From Bacillota bacterium (GTDB lineage Bacteria; Armatimonadota; HRBIN16), in NCBI GenBank assembly GCA_023511455.1, contig JAIMBJ010000005.1:62001-126000 (forward strand): a stretch of 64,000 nucleotides of DNA. The letters are read 5' to 3'. A program made the position numbers and the translations under genes. Below, piece by piece: positions 52,879 to 60,855 of the stretch. The notes beneath the pieces were generated by a model, which saw only the letters and a list, made by a program, of their open reading frames with translations, did no database searches and was not told the origin of the DNA. Every line of letters starts with the position of its first letter. The stretch's first letter is position 1.

Positions 52879-53812
52879 GTTGCTGGATGCCCTTCACGTG
52901 GCAGGCATCGCTGTATGGGTAGAACAGGGCAGGTTGGGTATTTACCCACCTTCACGCCTCACGCCAGAACTGAAGCAGGCACTGCGCGAGCAGGGCAAAG
53001 AGCTGGCGCGAATCATCGAGCAGGAATATATCTGCTGGCACTGCGAAAGCCACCACGTGCGCTTCGATGTGCCACTACAGCGTTACGTGTGTGAAGCGTG
53101 CAGGCGCGTGCTACAGGAACCTCTTTCACCCTTCCCACCACTGCATGAACTGCTATGGCAGGCAGGTTCAGTGTATGGTTTCCCTGCGCTGAAGTTAGCA
53201 CCCCACATCACCCTGAAGGCAGGGCGTGAATCATGGCTTACCTTCTGCACCTCACCCTTCACGAAACACCACACACGCCTGCTGGTGCTGGCGTATCGCA
53301 AACTGGTAAACCCTGCACAGGCAGATGAGATAGAACCTGAACCCAACCACAAACCACATCACACGACGGAGGTGAACCACATGAAACTGGTATGGCAAGA
53401 TTCCGAACCACTGCCCACTGGCGAATACCTGGTAAGGGTTGCCAGCATCACTGAGAAGGAGGGCAAGTACAGCCTGCAGTTACAGTGGATGTTTCGCGTG
53501 CTGGAACCAGGATACGAAGGGCGCGAACTGATTGCCTACACGAACGCCACCAACAGCACCACAGCCAAACTGGCGCAGTGGGCACGGGCGTTAGGTTGTG
53601 AAGTGGTGCCCGGTGAAGAGTTTGATACGGATGAACTGGTGGGGCGCAAGGCTATCGCTGTGGTGGTGGTAAAGCCTTCTCAGCAGGGCAATCGCTACAA
53701 CCACGTGGAGAACCTGCTACCAGTGCGCCAGAAGAAGCCTGTGGCTGTGAGTGCGAAGGCAGAAAGCGAGGCAGAAGAACGCGATTACTTCTCTGAAGAA
53801 GAAGAGGATTGA
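52865..53812 (+). CDS. TubC_N-like, zinc-ribbon and DUF669-like protein with internal start
   Basis: Residues 1-50 match the TubC N-terminal docking fold (LLDALHVAGIAVWVEQGRLGI), which is frequent on phage and plasmid genes. A CWHC and CEAC zinc ribbon follows at ~57-80. Residues 173-315 resemble the phage DUF669 family of presumed single-strand-binding proteins (GEYLVRVASITEKEGKYSLQLQW), with an acidic SSB-like tail (DYFSEEEEED pattern). A perfect SD (GGAGGTGA) 5 bp before an in-frame ATG at 53381 should give a separate 143-residue C-terminal product. The tail supports a single-strand-binding role by analogy. Confidence 0.72.
   Translation: MNAHELLDALHVAGIAVWVEQGRLGIYPPSRLTPELKQALREQGKELARIIEQEYICWHCESHHVRFDVPLQRYVCEACRRVLQEPLSPFPPLHELLWQAGSVYGFPALKLAPHITLKAGRESWLTFCTSPFTKHHTRLLVLAYRKLVNPAQADEIEPEPNHKPHHTTEVNHMKLVWQDSEPLPTGEYLVRVASITEKEGKYSLQLQWMFRVLEPGYEGRELIAYTNATNSTTAKLAQWARALGCEVVPGEEFDTDELVGRKAIAVVVVKPSQQGNRYNHVENLLPVRQKKPVAVSAKAESEAEERDYFSEEEED
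53381..53812 (+). CDS. Probable independently translated DUF669-like single-strand-binding protein (internal start)
   Basis: ATG 53381 is in frame with the longer gene and is preceded by GGAGGTGA at optimal spacing, stronger than the SD of the full-length start. The product would be 143 residues starting MKLVWQDSEPLPTGEYLV, the natural start of DUF669-like proteins, and would end in an acidic tail. Either two proteins are made from one frame or two ancestral genes have fused. Confidence 0.6.
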   Translation: MKLVWQDSEPLPTGEYLVRVASITEKEGKYSLQLQWMFRVLEPGYEGRELIAYTNATNSTTAKLAQWARALGCEVVPGEEFDTDELVGRKAIAVVVVKPSQQGNRYNHVENLLPVRQKKPVAVSAKAESEAEERDYFSEEEED

Positions 53813-53938
53813 ACCTTCGCGTAGAAGGCGTTTCTAAGCCACCAGAAAGCCTGTACAGCCACGATTCAGGCGCAGGCGAGGGGTTCCCCTTCCCTTCACG
53901 TGAAAACGCGCTGTGCAGGCTTCCTGGAGCCTTTCAGG

Positions 53939-54241
53939 ATGCACCAGCACACCTTACACGCCAGAACGATTGTACGCTACCTGCAGAAACGTGGTGCATG
54001 GGTAGCGCGAATACGTGGCACATGGGGGCAACGTAGAGGCTTGCCTGATATACTGGCGTGCTGGCAGGGCAGGCTGATTGCTATTGAGGTGAAAACAGGC
54101 AGTGGCAGGTTAACGCCAGCACAGAAGCGTGAACACGAAGCCCTGCGCACTGCAGGTGCAGTGGTGCTGGTGGGCAACGCTGAACAGGTGCTTTCCGAGC
54201 TGGAACATCTTACCCACGAACCCCAGTTGCGCTTGCTGTAA
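53939..54241 (+). CDS. VRR-NUC domain nuclease
   Basis: The 100-residue protein is a stand-alone VRR-NUC (PD-(D/E)XK) domain: RGLPDILACWQGRLIAIEVKTG near residues 38-60 provides the catalytic Asp, Glu and Lys, followed by GRLTPAQKREHEAL. Stand-alone copies occur in phages and satellites beside replication genes and are thought to resolve or process branched DNA. ATG 53939 has GGAG 8-9 bp upstream; a GTG at 53900 is an alternative. It is the last gene of the element. Confidence 0.85.
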   Translation: MHQHTLHARTIVRYLQKRGAWVARIRGTWGQRRGLPDILACWQGRLIAIEVKTGSGRLTPAQKREHEALRTAGAVVLVGNAEQVLSELEHLTHEPQLRLL

Positions 54242-54262
54242 CCCGAAAAATGAAACGGAAAA

Positions 54263-54322
54263 GGGTACGTAAGCATACCCCAACCTCAACGGCGATACAT
54301 GTATCTGGAAGGTGTACGTACA
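54263..54322. repeat. Cluster of short palindromes near the right end of the element
   Basis: Three dyads lie close together: GGGTA-N8-TACCC (54263-54280), the perfect GATACATGTATC (54294-54305) and TGTACGTACA (54313-54322). A single iteron core TGCAAGGT follows at 54359. The rest of 54242-54520 is noncoding. Confidence 0.5.
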
Positions 54323-54475
54323 GTGTACTATTTCATGCGCAGGCACGCTGATAGATTTTGCAAGGTTTTGGGAGATTTGGGGATATGGCGTGCTTGCTTT
54401 TTGTGGCAGAATGTGTTAAGATAAATAGTGGCTGTGTGAGATAGCCAGCTACCTGGAAATTGGCAGTGTGCGCAA

Positions 54476-54489
54476 CACAACCTGTTGTG
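54476..54489. promoter_or_regulatory. Right-end palindrome CACAAC-CT-GTTGTG
   Basis: It matches the left-end site in both 6-bp arms and lies 31 bp inside attR. TTGTGC (54485-54490) and TAGCAT (54508-54513) with a 17-bp spacer overlap its right arm and could form the promoter of the restored tRNA. Confidence 0.55.
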
Positions 54490-54520
54490 CCTGCAGGGCG
54501 TGAAGGGTAGCATATCTTGT

Positions 54521-54579
54521 GTAGAGCGAGCGGGAGTAGTTCAGTGGCAGAACGCCAGCTTCCCAAGCTGGATGTCGCG
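54521..54579 (+). repeat. Right 59-bp direct repeat (attR)
   Basis: It is identical to 48979-49037 and contains the leader and 5' half of the restored tRNA-Gly. Confidence 0.93.
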
Positions 54580-54604
54580 GGTTCGAGTCCCGTCTCCCGC
54601 TCCA
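54530..54604 (+). tRNA. tRNA-Gly(CCC), restored at the right end of the element
   Basis: A full cloverleaf with encoded CCA: acceptor GCGGGAG/CTCCCGC, anticodon stem CCAGC/GCTGG with loop TTCCCAA (anticodon CCC) and T arm CGGG-TTCGAGT-CCCG. Its 5' 50 nt come from the direct repeat carried by the element, its 3' part from the chromosome. Confidence 0.96.
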
Positions 54605-54718
54605 TTTTTGCGTTTATCGCCCATTGGATAGCCGTGCTGGCTATCCAATCGTTTTTGACCAACCCTGTTGCCTCGAGCAACGGAAAGGAGGAAGGCGGCT
54701 TCCGCCGTTGACTGCCGC

Positions 54719-56062
54719 ATGCCAGTAGTTGTTGTGGTCGGTGCCCAGTGGGGTGACGAAGCGAAAGGCAAAGCGGTGGACTGCCTGGCGCAGGATGCCG
54801 ATATGGTGGTGCGCTACGGAGGTGGCAGTAACGCCGGTCATACTGTTCGCTTCGATGGGCGTGAATTCAAATTGCATCTGGTGCCCTCCGGCATTTTCCG
54901 CCCGCAGGTCATGAACATCATCGCCAGCGGAGTGGTGGTGGACCCGCAGGTGCTTACGGAGGAAATCCGCTCCCTGCAGGCACAGGGAGTGCCGGTGGAT
55001 AACCTGCGTATCAGCGCAAGCGCGCATGTGGTGATGCCCTACCATCGGCTACTGGATGCGCTGGAGGAGAAGCAGCGCGGCTCGGCGCAAATCGGAACCA
55101 CCTGCAGAGGCATTGGCCCCGCCTACGCCGATAAGGCGGCGCGAAAAGGTATCCGCATGGCAGACCTGCGCCAGCCCGAGCGGTTTGCAGCGGTGTTGCG
55201 CCGTGCGCTGGAGGAGAAAAGCCGCCTGCTCGAAAGGGTCTACGAGGTTCAGTGTCCCTCTTTCGAAGACATCTGGCGTGAATATGAAGAATACCTGCCG
55301 GTGCTTCGCCCGCTGATTGCCGATACCGACCCGCTGGTGTACACGGCGGTTCAAAAGGGTCAGCGGGTGGTCTTTGAAGGAGCGCAGGGCACGCTGTTGG
55401 ACCTGGACCATGGTACATATCCGTATGTGACCTCTTCGCACCCTGTGGCGGGTGGAGCGTGTGTGGGCACCGGCATCGGTCCCACGCACATCGACGCAGT
55501 CATCGGGGTGGCGAAAGCATACACCACTCGTGTGGGTGCAGGTGCCTTCCCGACCGAACAGCCCAACGAAACCGGCAACTACCTGCGCGAACGGGGTAGA
55601 GAGTACGGCACAACGACGGGTAGACCACGCCGTTGTGGATGGCTGGACGCAGTGGTTTTGCGTTACGCGGCGCAAGTGAACAGCCTCACCGCCTTTGCCA
55701 TGACCTTGCTGGATGTGTTGAGTGGGATGGACACCGTCCAGATATGTCGCGCCTACCGCTTGCCGGATGGACAGGTCACAGAGCAGTTTCCCTCAGATAG
55801 CGCGGTACTGGAGCAATGTGAGCCGGTCTACGAGCAGCTGCCCGGCTGGAAAGAGGAGATTGCCGACGCGACAAGCTGGGACGACCTGCCCGAAAATGCG
55901 CACCGTTACGTTCAGAAAGTGGAGGAGCTTACCGGAGTGCCGGTAGCGATGGTATCGGTAGGTCCACAGCGCCACCAGACTTTCTGGCGACACGGTGTCT
56001 CTACGGAACTACCCGTGCGGACACTGCAACTGCTGGCGCAACGGCGGAGCAGGCTAGAGTAA
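54719..56062 (+). CDS. purA: Adenylosuccinate synthetase
   Basis: The 447-residue enzyme makes adenylosuccinate from IMP, aspartate and GTP. Motifs are VVGAQWGDEAKGKAVD near residue 6 (P-loop), GGSNAGHTV near 35, GTTCRGIGPAYADKAAR near 125 and VFEGAQGTLLDLDHGTYP near 220. The usual GDEGKGK appears here as GDEAKGK, a conservative change within the loop. The only SD-like site, AAAGGAGG, is 27 bp upstream, with a small hairpin between it and ATG 54719. It is not linked to purH, which is elsewhere in the window. Confidence 0.95.
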   Translation: MPVVVVVGAQWGDEAKGKAVDCLAQDADMVVRYGGGSNAGHTVRFDGREFKLHLVPSGIFRPQVMNIIASGVVVDPQVLTEEIRSLQAQGVPVDNLRISASAHVVMPYHRLLDALEEKQRGSAQIGTTCRGIGPAYADKAARKGIRMADLRQPERFAAVLRRALEEKSRLLERVYEVQCPSFEDIWREYEEYLPVLRPLIADTDPLVYTAVQKGQRVVFEGAQGTLLDLDHGTYPYVTSSHPVAGGACVGTGIGPTHIDAVIGVAKAYTTRVGAGAFPTEQPNETGNYLRERGREYGTTTGRPRRCGWLDAVVLRYAAQVNSLTAFAMTLLDVLSGMDTVQICRAYRLPDGQVTEQFPSDSAVLEQCEPVYEQLPGWKEEIADATSWDDLPENAHRYVQKVEELTGVPVAMVSVGPQRHQTFWRHGVSTELPVRTLQLLAQRRSRLE

Positions 56063-56066
56063 CGTG

Positions 56067-56636
56067 CTATCCGTTGTATCGCGCGGTAAACTCCTGCTGA
56101 AATGCCTGCACGGTGGGCGCATCGAATAGCACAAGACGCACCTCTCTAACACTGCTGCCGGGCTTTTGTGCGAAGTACGACTCTATCGTCTCCAGCATCA
56201 CCTTCGCGCAACGGTCTTTCGGGAATCCGTAGATGCCCGCACTGATGGCGGGAAAGGCAATCGTGGCAACGCCCAGCTCGTCTGCTCGCTGCAGGCTGCT
56301 GTGAACCGCACTCGCCAGCAGACGGTCGGCTTCTTCTGGCGTGTAGTTGTTCCAGATGGGACCGACAGCGTGAATCACGTATCTCGCAGGGAGCCTGCCT
56401 GCGCCTGTTACTGCAGCGCCGCCCGTCGGCACGTGCCCGATACGGTTGCTTTCCTGCTGAATCACCTCACCACCGGCACGCACAATCGCGCCCGCAACTC
56501 CTCCACCGTGTTGCAACCTCTCATTGGCAGCATTGACGATAGCGTCAACCTGTTCCTGGGTGATGTCGCCCTGCAACAGGGTAATCTGTTGACCGTTCGG
56601 CAGTGTGGTTCTTGCAATCCGCTGGCTCATTGGCAT
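56067..56636 (-). CDS. Macro-domain protein (ADP-ribose-binding/hydrolase type)
   Basis: The 189 residues are one macro domain: ITLLQGDITQEQVDAIVNAANERLQHGGGVAGAI near 18-50 forms the ADP-ribose pocket, and AFPAISAGIYGFPKD near 128 is the second loop. Members remove ADP-ribose from proteins or nucleic acids, or hydrolyse O-acetyl-ADP-ribose. No ADP-ribosyltransferase or toxin-antitoxin partner is adjacent. It is convergent with purA, with a 4-bp gap. Confidence 0.93.
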   Translation of the reverse strand: MPMSQRIARTTLPNGQQITLLQGDITQEQVDAIVNAANERLQHGGGVAGAIVRAGGEVIQQESNRIGHVPTGGAAVTGAGRLPARYVIHAVGPIWNNYTPEEADRLLASAVHSSLQRADELGVATIAFPAISAGIYGFPKDRCAKVMLETIESYFAQKPGSSVREVRLVLFDAPTVQAFQQEFTARYNG

Positions 56637-56860
56637 CCCCCACCTTTTAGTATAACGCCTTATCCTTTCAGGCGCAACCGCCGAAGTCCTTCAAATGGCT
56701 CGACGAGAGCCTCGGCGTCCAGCGTACCGTAAACGGCAGCAGCTGCTGGAAAGGCAAATAGGCTCTGCACGGCGAAGTATTGGGCAGAGAAAGGCACACA
56801 GTCTGTTTAAACCGGTCAGGACGATATACAAGCGATAAGGAGATTGCGTCACTCGCAGGC

Positions 56861-58831
56861 ATGATGGATATACCCAGAGCCAGTGCAGAACCGACCACAC
56901 ATCCACCCACCGATTCTGCGGACAGGGATACGCTTCGTAAGCCAGCGGCAGGCGTCTCGTCCCGTGCTATCCTGCTGGGTATTATGTTGATCCCGCTAAA
57001 CGTTTACTGGGTCATTGTGGCGGAGCTGCGCTGGTATGCCATCCTTACGCTTAATCCGCTGTTTGTAACGCCTGTCTTCTACCTGTTTGTGCTTGTCATT
57101 CTCAATGCGTTGCTGCGTCGCGTGGCTCCACGCTGGATGCTGAGCCCGGCAGAGCTGGTGGTCATCTACGTGATGCTGGTGATGTCCTGTACCATCGCCA
57201 CCCACGATTTCATCATTAACCTCATCTCTCTCATGGGGTGGGCGAGATGGTTTGCCACCCCGACCAACCGCTGGGAGGACACGCTGTTCCCCCACCTGCC
57301 GCGCTGGTTGCTGGTCTGGGACAAAGAGTTGCTGGAAGGCTTCTTTCAGGGCAACAGTACCCTGTACCGACTGGAAGTGCTGAAGATGTGGGCAGCTCCG
57401 CTGGCGTTCTGGAGCCTGTTTATCTTTATCGCTGGGTGGACGATGCTGTGCCTGAACACCATTTTTCGACGGGCGTGGATGGACCAGACGCGCCTTTCCT
57501 TCCCCATCGTGCGCCTGCCTCTGGCGCTGACCGAGCCGTTCACTCCCGGCGCAATGATGCATACCCGCGCACTCTGGCTCGGGTTTCTGGTAGCAGCGGG
57601 TCTGGACCTAATCAATGGCTTACACGAGTGGTTTCCGGCACTGCCTCACTTTCCGACACGCGCTGTGCCCATCCAGTTTACCGAACCTCCATGGACGGCG
57701 GTGGGGTGGTTTGTGCGCACGTTTTATCCCTTCGCTATAGGGCTCGCGTATCTCGTGCCGCTGGATGTGTCCTTCTCGTGCTGGTTTTTCTACCTGTTCA
57801 TTAAGGCGCAGATGGTGATTGGCTACCAGCTGGGCTACGGCAACATCCCCGATTTTCCCTACGTCAGCGAACAGGGCATCGGGGCATGGGCTACCTTTGG
57901 GGTGATATTGCTGTATGCCAGCCGGGGCTACCTGAAGGAGATAGTTTCTGCGGCGTGGCGCGGCGACCGTTCGCTGGATTCCCATGAGCCGCTGCCATAT
58001 CGGGTGGCACTGGTGGGTGCGCTGCTGGGGCTGGTGGCGTTTGCAGCCTTCTGGTGGCTGGCAGGCATGAGCCTGCTGTGGGTGCTGTTGATGGTGGCAG
58101 CCTACTTCCTGCTGGCGTTGTGCATCACGCGGGTGCGGGCGGAAGCGGGTGGTCAGCACACCGTGTGGGACCTGGAGCCGATGCGCCTGTTCCGGCTGTT
58201 CGATTCCACGCTGATGACCGCTCCGACGATGGCTGCTGCCGCGTTAAGCCACTGGTTCTGGCGGTTGAACCGCAGCCACATCATGCCCAGCCAGATGGAG
58301 GCTTTCAAACTGGCGCAGGAACACGGCATCCCCTTGCGCCAGCTAGTGTTACCGATGCTGCTCTCTATCGCGCTGGCGACGGTGGTTGGGCAGTGGGCGT
58401 GTTTGCATGTGCTGTATCGCGAGGGTGCGCTGGCGAAGTGTGCGGGCTTTGCGCGGTGGACAGGATGGGAGAGCTTCACCTGGCTGGAAGGGGCGGTCCA
58501 CTCGGGCTTCAAAGCCGAGGCAAGCCGCTGGGGAGTAGTGGGTGGCGCGAGCCTGTTCACACTGTTCCTGTATGCGATGCGCACGCGCTTCGTGGGGTTT
58601 CCGTTCCATCCGCTGGGCTACTGTATCGGTCCGGGGCTGGTGTGGCTGTGGCTGCCGTTTTTCATCGCGTGGCTGGTGAAGTTCTTTGTGCTGCGCTACG
58701 GTGGGTTGCGCATGTATCGGCGTACGCTGCCCTTCTTCCTGGGGCTGGTGCTTGGCGATTACACGATGGGCGCGCTGTGGTCGTTGATTGGTGTGGTATG
58801 GGGCGTGCCTACACTGCAAATTTTCCATTAA
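56861..58831 (+). CDS. Multi-spanning membrane protein of the DUF6785/DUF6784 type
   Basis: The ~656-residue product has roughly 13-15 hydrophobic helices after a polar N-terminus of ~35 residues. Features include AELVVIYVMLVMSCTIATHDFI near 95, a conserved-looking loop with SFPIVRLPLALTEPF near 210, and RAEAGGQHTVWDLEPMRLF near 430. It resembles a family of uncharacterised, OPT-like membrane proteins found in Armatimonadota, Planctomycetota and Acidobacteriota. Function is unknown; transport is inferred. ATG 56861 is an approximate start; an AAGGAG lies about 20 bp upstream. The 56637-56860 gap shows no other gene. Confidence 0.75.
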   Translation: MMDIPRASAEPTTHPPTDSADRDTLRKPAAGVSSRAILLGIMLIPLNVYWVIVAELRWYAILTLNPLFVTPVFYLFVLVILNALLRRVAPRWMLSPAELVVIYVMLVMSCTIATHDFIINLISLMGWARWFATPTNRWEDTLFPHLPRWLLVWDKELLEGFFQGNSTLYRLEVLKMWAAPLAFWSLFIFIAGWTMLCLNTIFRRAWMDQTRLSFPIVRLPLALTEPFTPGAMMHTRALWLGFLVAAGLDLINGLHEWFPALPHFPTRAVPIQFTEPPWTAVGWFVRTFYPFAIGLAYLVPLDVSFSCWFFYLFIKAQMVIGYQLGYGNIPDFPYVSEQGIGAWATFGVILLYASRGYLKEIVSAAWRGDRSLDSHEPLPYRVALVGALLGLVAFAAFWWLAGMSLLWVLLMVAAYFLLALCITRVRAEAGGQHTVWDLEPMRLFRLFDSTLMTAPTMAAAALSHWFWRLNRSHIMPSQMEAFKLAQEHGIPLRQLVLPMLLSIALATVVGQWACLHVLYREGALAKCAGFARWTGWESFTWLEGAVHSGFKAEASRWGVVGGASLFTLFLYAMRTRFVGFPFHPLGYCIGPGLVWLWLPFFIAWLVKFFVLRYGGLRMYRRTLPFFLGLVLGDYTMGALWSLIGVVWGVPTLQIFH

Positions 58832-58840
58832 AACGGATAG

Positions 58841-58922
58841 GGGGCAACCACAAGGGTTGCCCCTACCGGGGGGTGGACACAATGCGCCATTGTGGGGGGG
58901 CAACCACAAGGGTTGCCCCTAC
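58841..58922. repeat. Three tandem hairpins between convergent genes, two of them identical 26-mers
   Basis: Two identical 26-bp units (58841-58866 and 58897-58922) each form GGGGCAACC/GGTTGCCCC hairpins. Between them CACAATG-cgc-CATTGTG (58878-58894) forms a third. They separate two convergent genes and probably stop transcription both ways; the 26-bp unit looks like a dispersed REP-type repeat. Confidence 0.7.
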
Positions 58923-60664
58923 TTGGTAGGTTTTTCGTCTTCTGGCTGTTCGGGTGGCGGCTGCAGGGGCAGGCGGAAATAGAAGGTGGAACCTTTGCCT
59001 TCCTCGCTTTCCACCCAGATGGTGCCGCCGTGTCGCTCCACCAGATGCTTCACCAGGAACAACCCGATGCCCGTGCCACCTGCCTCGCGCGTATCGCGGT
59101 TGTCTACCCGGTGGAACCGCTCGAAAATCTTGGGCAGGTGATCCTTCGGGATACCGATGCCCTGGTCGCTGACGCTGATGAGCACCGTCTCGCCCTCCGG
59201 TACACCCTTCACCCGCACCTCTCCACCACGCGGTGAGTACTTGATAGCGTTGTTGATGAGGTTGGTGAGTATCTGGTCTATCTTGTCCTCGTCGGCAATG
59301 ATGGTGGGGAAGTCCTCCGGGAAGTCCAGAATAATCTGGTGCTTGGTGGTGTACGACTTCTGGATGGTCGCAACGCGGTCCGCCAGCCCGGGCAGGTCGA
59401 TGGGTTTGGGGTTGAGTTGCAATGCCCGCCCCGATTCGATACGCGACACGTTCAGCAGGTCGTCGATAAGCCGCTTCAGGCGGTCGGTTTCGGTGTCGAT
59501 AATCTGCAGGAACTCCCGCTGTGTCTCGCGGTCATAGAAGCCTTCCGTATCCTGCAGCAGGGTGGACACGAAGCCCTTGATGGAAGTCAGCGGTGTGCGC
59601 AGCTCGTGCGAGACCGTTGAAACGAAGGCGGTCTTCATGCGCTCTACGTTGCGGATTTCGGTGATGTCATTGAAGATAGCCACCGCGCCGATGAGGTCGT
59701 TCTCTTCGTCACCGCGCACGACAGCTGCCTGAACCTGGAAGATTCGCTCCGCCTCGCTTTCGTGGTCTTTCACAGAGATTTCGACAGCACCTTCGCTTTT
59801 CTCTGTGAGCGCGTTTTCAAACAGCTCGCGCACCTTGTCGATGTGGATGACTTCCTTATAGGGTTTGCCGATGACGTTCTCGCCGTTTTTGATGCCGAAG
59901 ATGCGCCGCGCGGAGGCGTTCATCTGCGTGATTCGCTCGTGCTTATTCACCATCACGAGCCCGGCATACAGGCTTTCGATGGTATGCACCAGCTCCTCTT
60001 TTTCTTCAACCACCTCGCGGTACATCTGCGCACTGACGATGACCGCGGCAGCGTTGCGGGCGAGACGCTCGAGCAAGCGCACGTCCTCGTCGATGAAGGT
60101 GCCTCCATAACGCTTATTGAACACGTGCACTACACCGATAGTGATGCGGTCAATCACGCGGTTCTCTTCGTCGCGCTTTTCCACAATCAGCGGTGCACTG
60201 ACGCCGTTGCGGATGCGCAGCAGTGCCACATGCTCCTGCAGGGTGCGGGGGTCGTTCACCGCATCATGGAAGATAACGGGCTGCGACGAGCGGAATACCT
60301 CCCCGCTGATGCCCTGTGTGGCTCGAACGCGGAAGCTGCGGATTTCATCGTCGGTGAGACCGAAGGCAGGACGTACCGCATAGAGCTCCCCGGTCTCGCG
60401 GTCAAACAGCATGAAGACGCATTTCTCCGCCTGGAGAATCATGGCGATACGGTGTACCAGGCGTTTGAGAGTCTCCTCGAACTCGGTGATAGCCGTAGGG
60501 GTTTCTACTGTCTCGGCAGTGCTGCGGTATTTTTGTTCCAGTTCCCGATAGCTATGCTGTAGCTCTTGCAGATCGCGCTCCAGCTTCGCGATATATCTGT
60601 CCTTCTCCTCCAGGCTTTTCTGGAGTGCCTCAATTTGTGAGCGCAGTTGAAACACGTTGTCCAT
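58919..60664 (-). CDS. Soluble GAF-PAS sensor histidine kinase
   Basis: The 581-residue kinase has an N-terminal coiled coil (1-55), a GAF domain (~60-215, with GISGEVFRSSQPVIFHDAVND), a PAS domain (~228-340) and the HisKA H-box with phospho-acceptor His353 in FVSTVSHELRTPLTS. The HATPase domain follows (N-box NLINNAIKYSPRGG, then GIGIPKDHLPKIFERF and GGTGIGLFLVKHL). It has no membrane helix, so it senses a cytoplasmic signal. No response regulator is adjacent. ATG 60664 follows AAAAGG; a strong promoter lies 55 bp upstream. Confidence 0.92.
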   Translation of the reverse strand: MDNVFQLRSQIEALQKSLEEKDRYIAKLERDLQELQHSYRELEQKYRSTAETVETPTAITEFEETLKRLVHRIAMILQAEKCVFMLFDRETGELYAVRPAFGLTDDEIRSFRVRATQGISGEVFRSSQPVIFHDAVNDPRTLQEHVALLRIRNGVSAPLIVEKRDEENRVIDRITIGVVHVFNKRYGGTFIDEDVRLLERLARNAAAVIVSAQMYREVVEEKEELVHTIESLYAGLVMVNKHERITQMNASARRIFGIKNGENVIGKPYKEVIHIDKVRELFENALTEKSEGAVEISVKDHESEAERIFQVQAAVVRGDEENDLIGAVAIFNDITEIRNVERMKTAFVSTVSHELRTPLTSIKGFVSTLLQDTEGFYDRETQREFLQIIDTETDRLKRLIDDLLNVSRIESGRALQLNPKPIDLPGLADRVATIQKSYTTKHQIILDFPEDFPTIIADEDKIDQILTNLINNAIKYSPRGGEVRVKGVPEGETVLISVSDQGIGIPKDHLPKIFERFHRVDNRDTREAGGTGIGLFLVKHLVERHGGTIWVESEEGKGSTFYFRLPLQPPPEQPEDEKPTK

Positions 60665-60718
60665 AAGCGACCTTTTCCTCTCCTGCTTCTCTGCGGATGG
60701 TTCCTCTGCACCGAAAGG

Positions 60719-60747
60719 ATTATAACATACAGCCTTTGGGACTGCAA
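60719..60747 (-). promoter_or_regulatory. Promoter for the sensor kinase gene
   Basis: TTGCAG (60747-60742) and TATAAT (60724-60719) on the minus strand are 17 bp apart, and TGT before the -10 also makes it an extended -10 promoter. Confidence 0.82.
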
Positions 60748-60833
60748 CCCGAAAACTTTCGGCATGTCCGGCGGGGCGTGCTGAACGGTGCTGCCGACCG
60801 ATTAGTTAGGCGGTATCCCCACTAGAATAGTTC

Positions 60834-60855
60834 CATAAAAGCGGTGTTTCCCGCT
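60834..60855 (-). terminator. Terminator after the HDOD gene
   Basis: On the minus strand AGCGG pairs with CCGCT around a 6-base loop, followed by TTTTATGG, directly after the HDOD stop codon. It would end the chemotaxis operon transcript. Confidence 0.6.

Larger units (their letters stand above)
48979..54579 (+). mobile_element. 5.5-kb integrated, self-replicating-type element in tRNA-Gly(CCC)
   Basis: The element lies between perfect 59-bp repeats and carries, all on the plus strand: tyrosine recombinase, unknown small protein, excisionase-like HTH, primase/RecA-like ATPase, TubC_N/zinc/DUF669-like protein and VRR-NUC nuclease. No structural, packaging, relaxase, conjugation or partition gene is seen. 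Composition is less GC-rich, with many CAC/ACA codons, than the flanking chromosome. It resembles a replicating phage satellite or an integrated plasmid; which of these is not resolvable from sequence alone. Confidence 0.9.

Noticed and set aside
53809-54036. A 75-codon frame at the end of the element
   Set aside because: It overlaps the start of the VRR-NUC gene in another frame, has no SD and no conserved residues.
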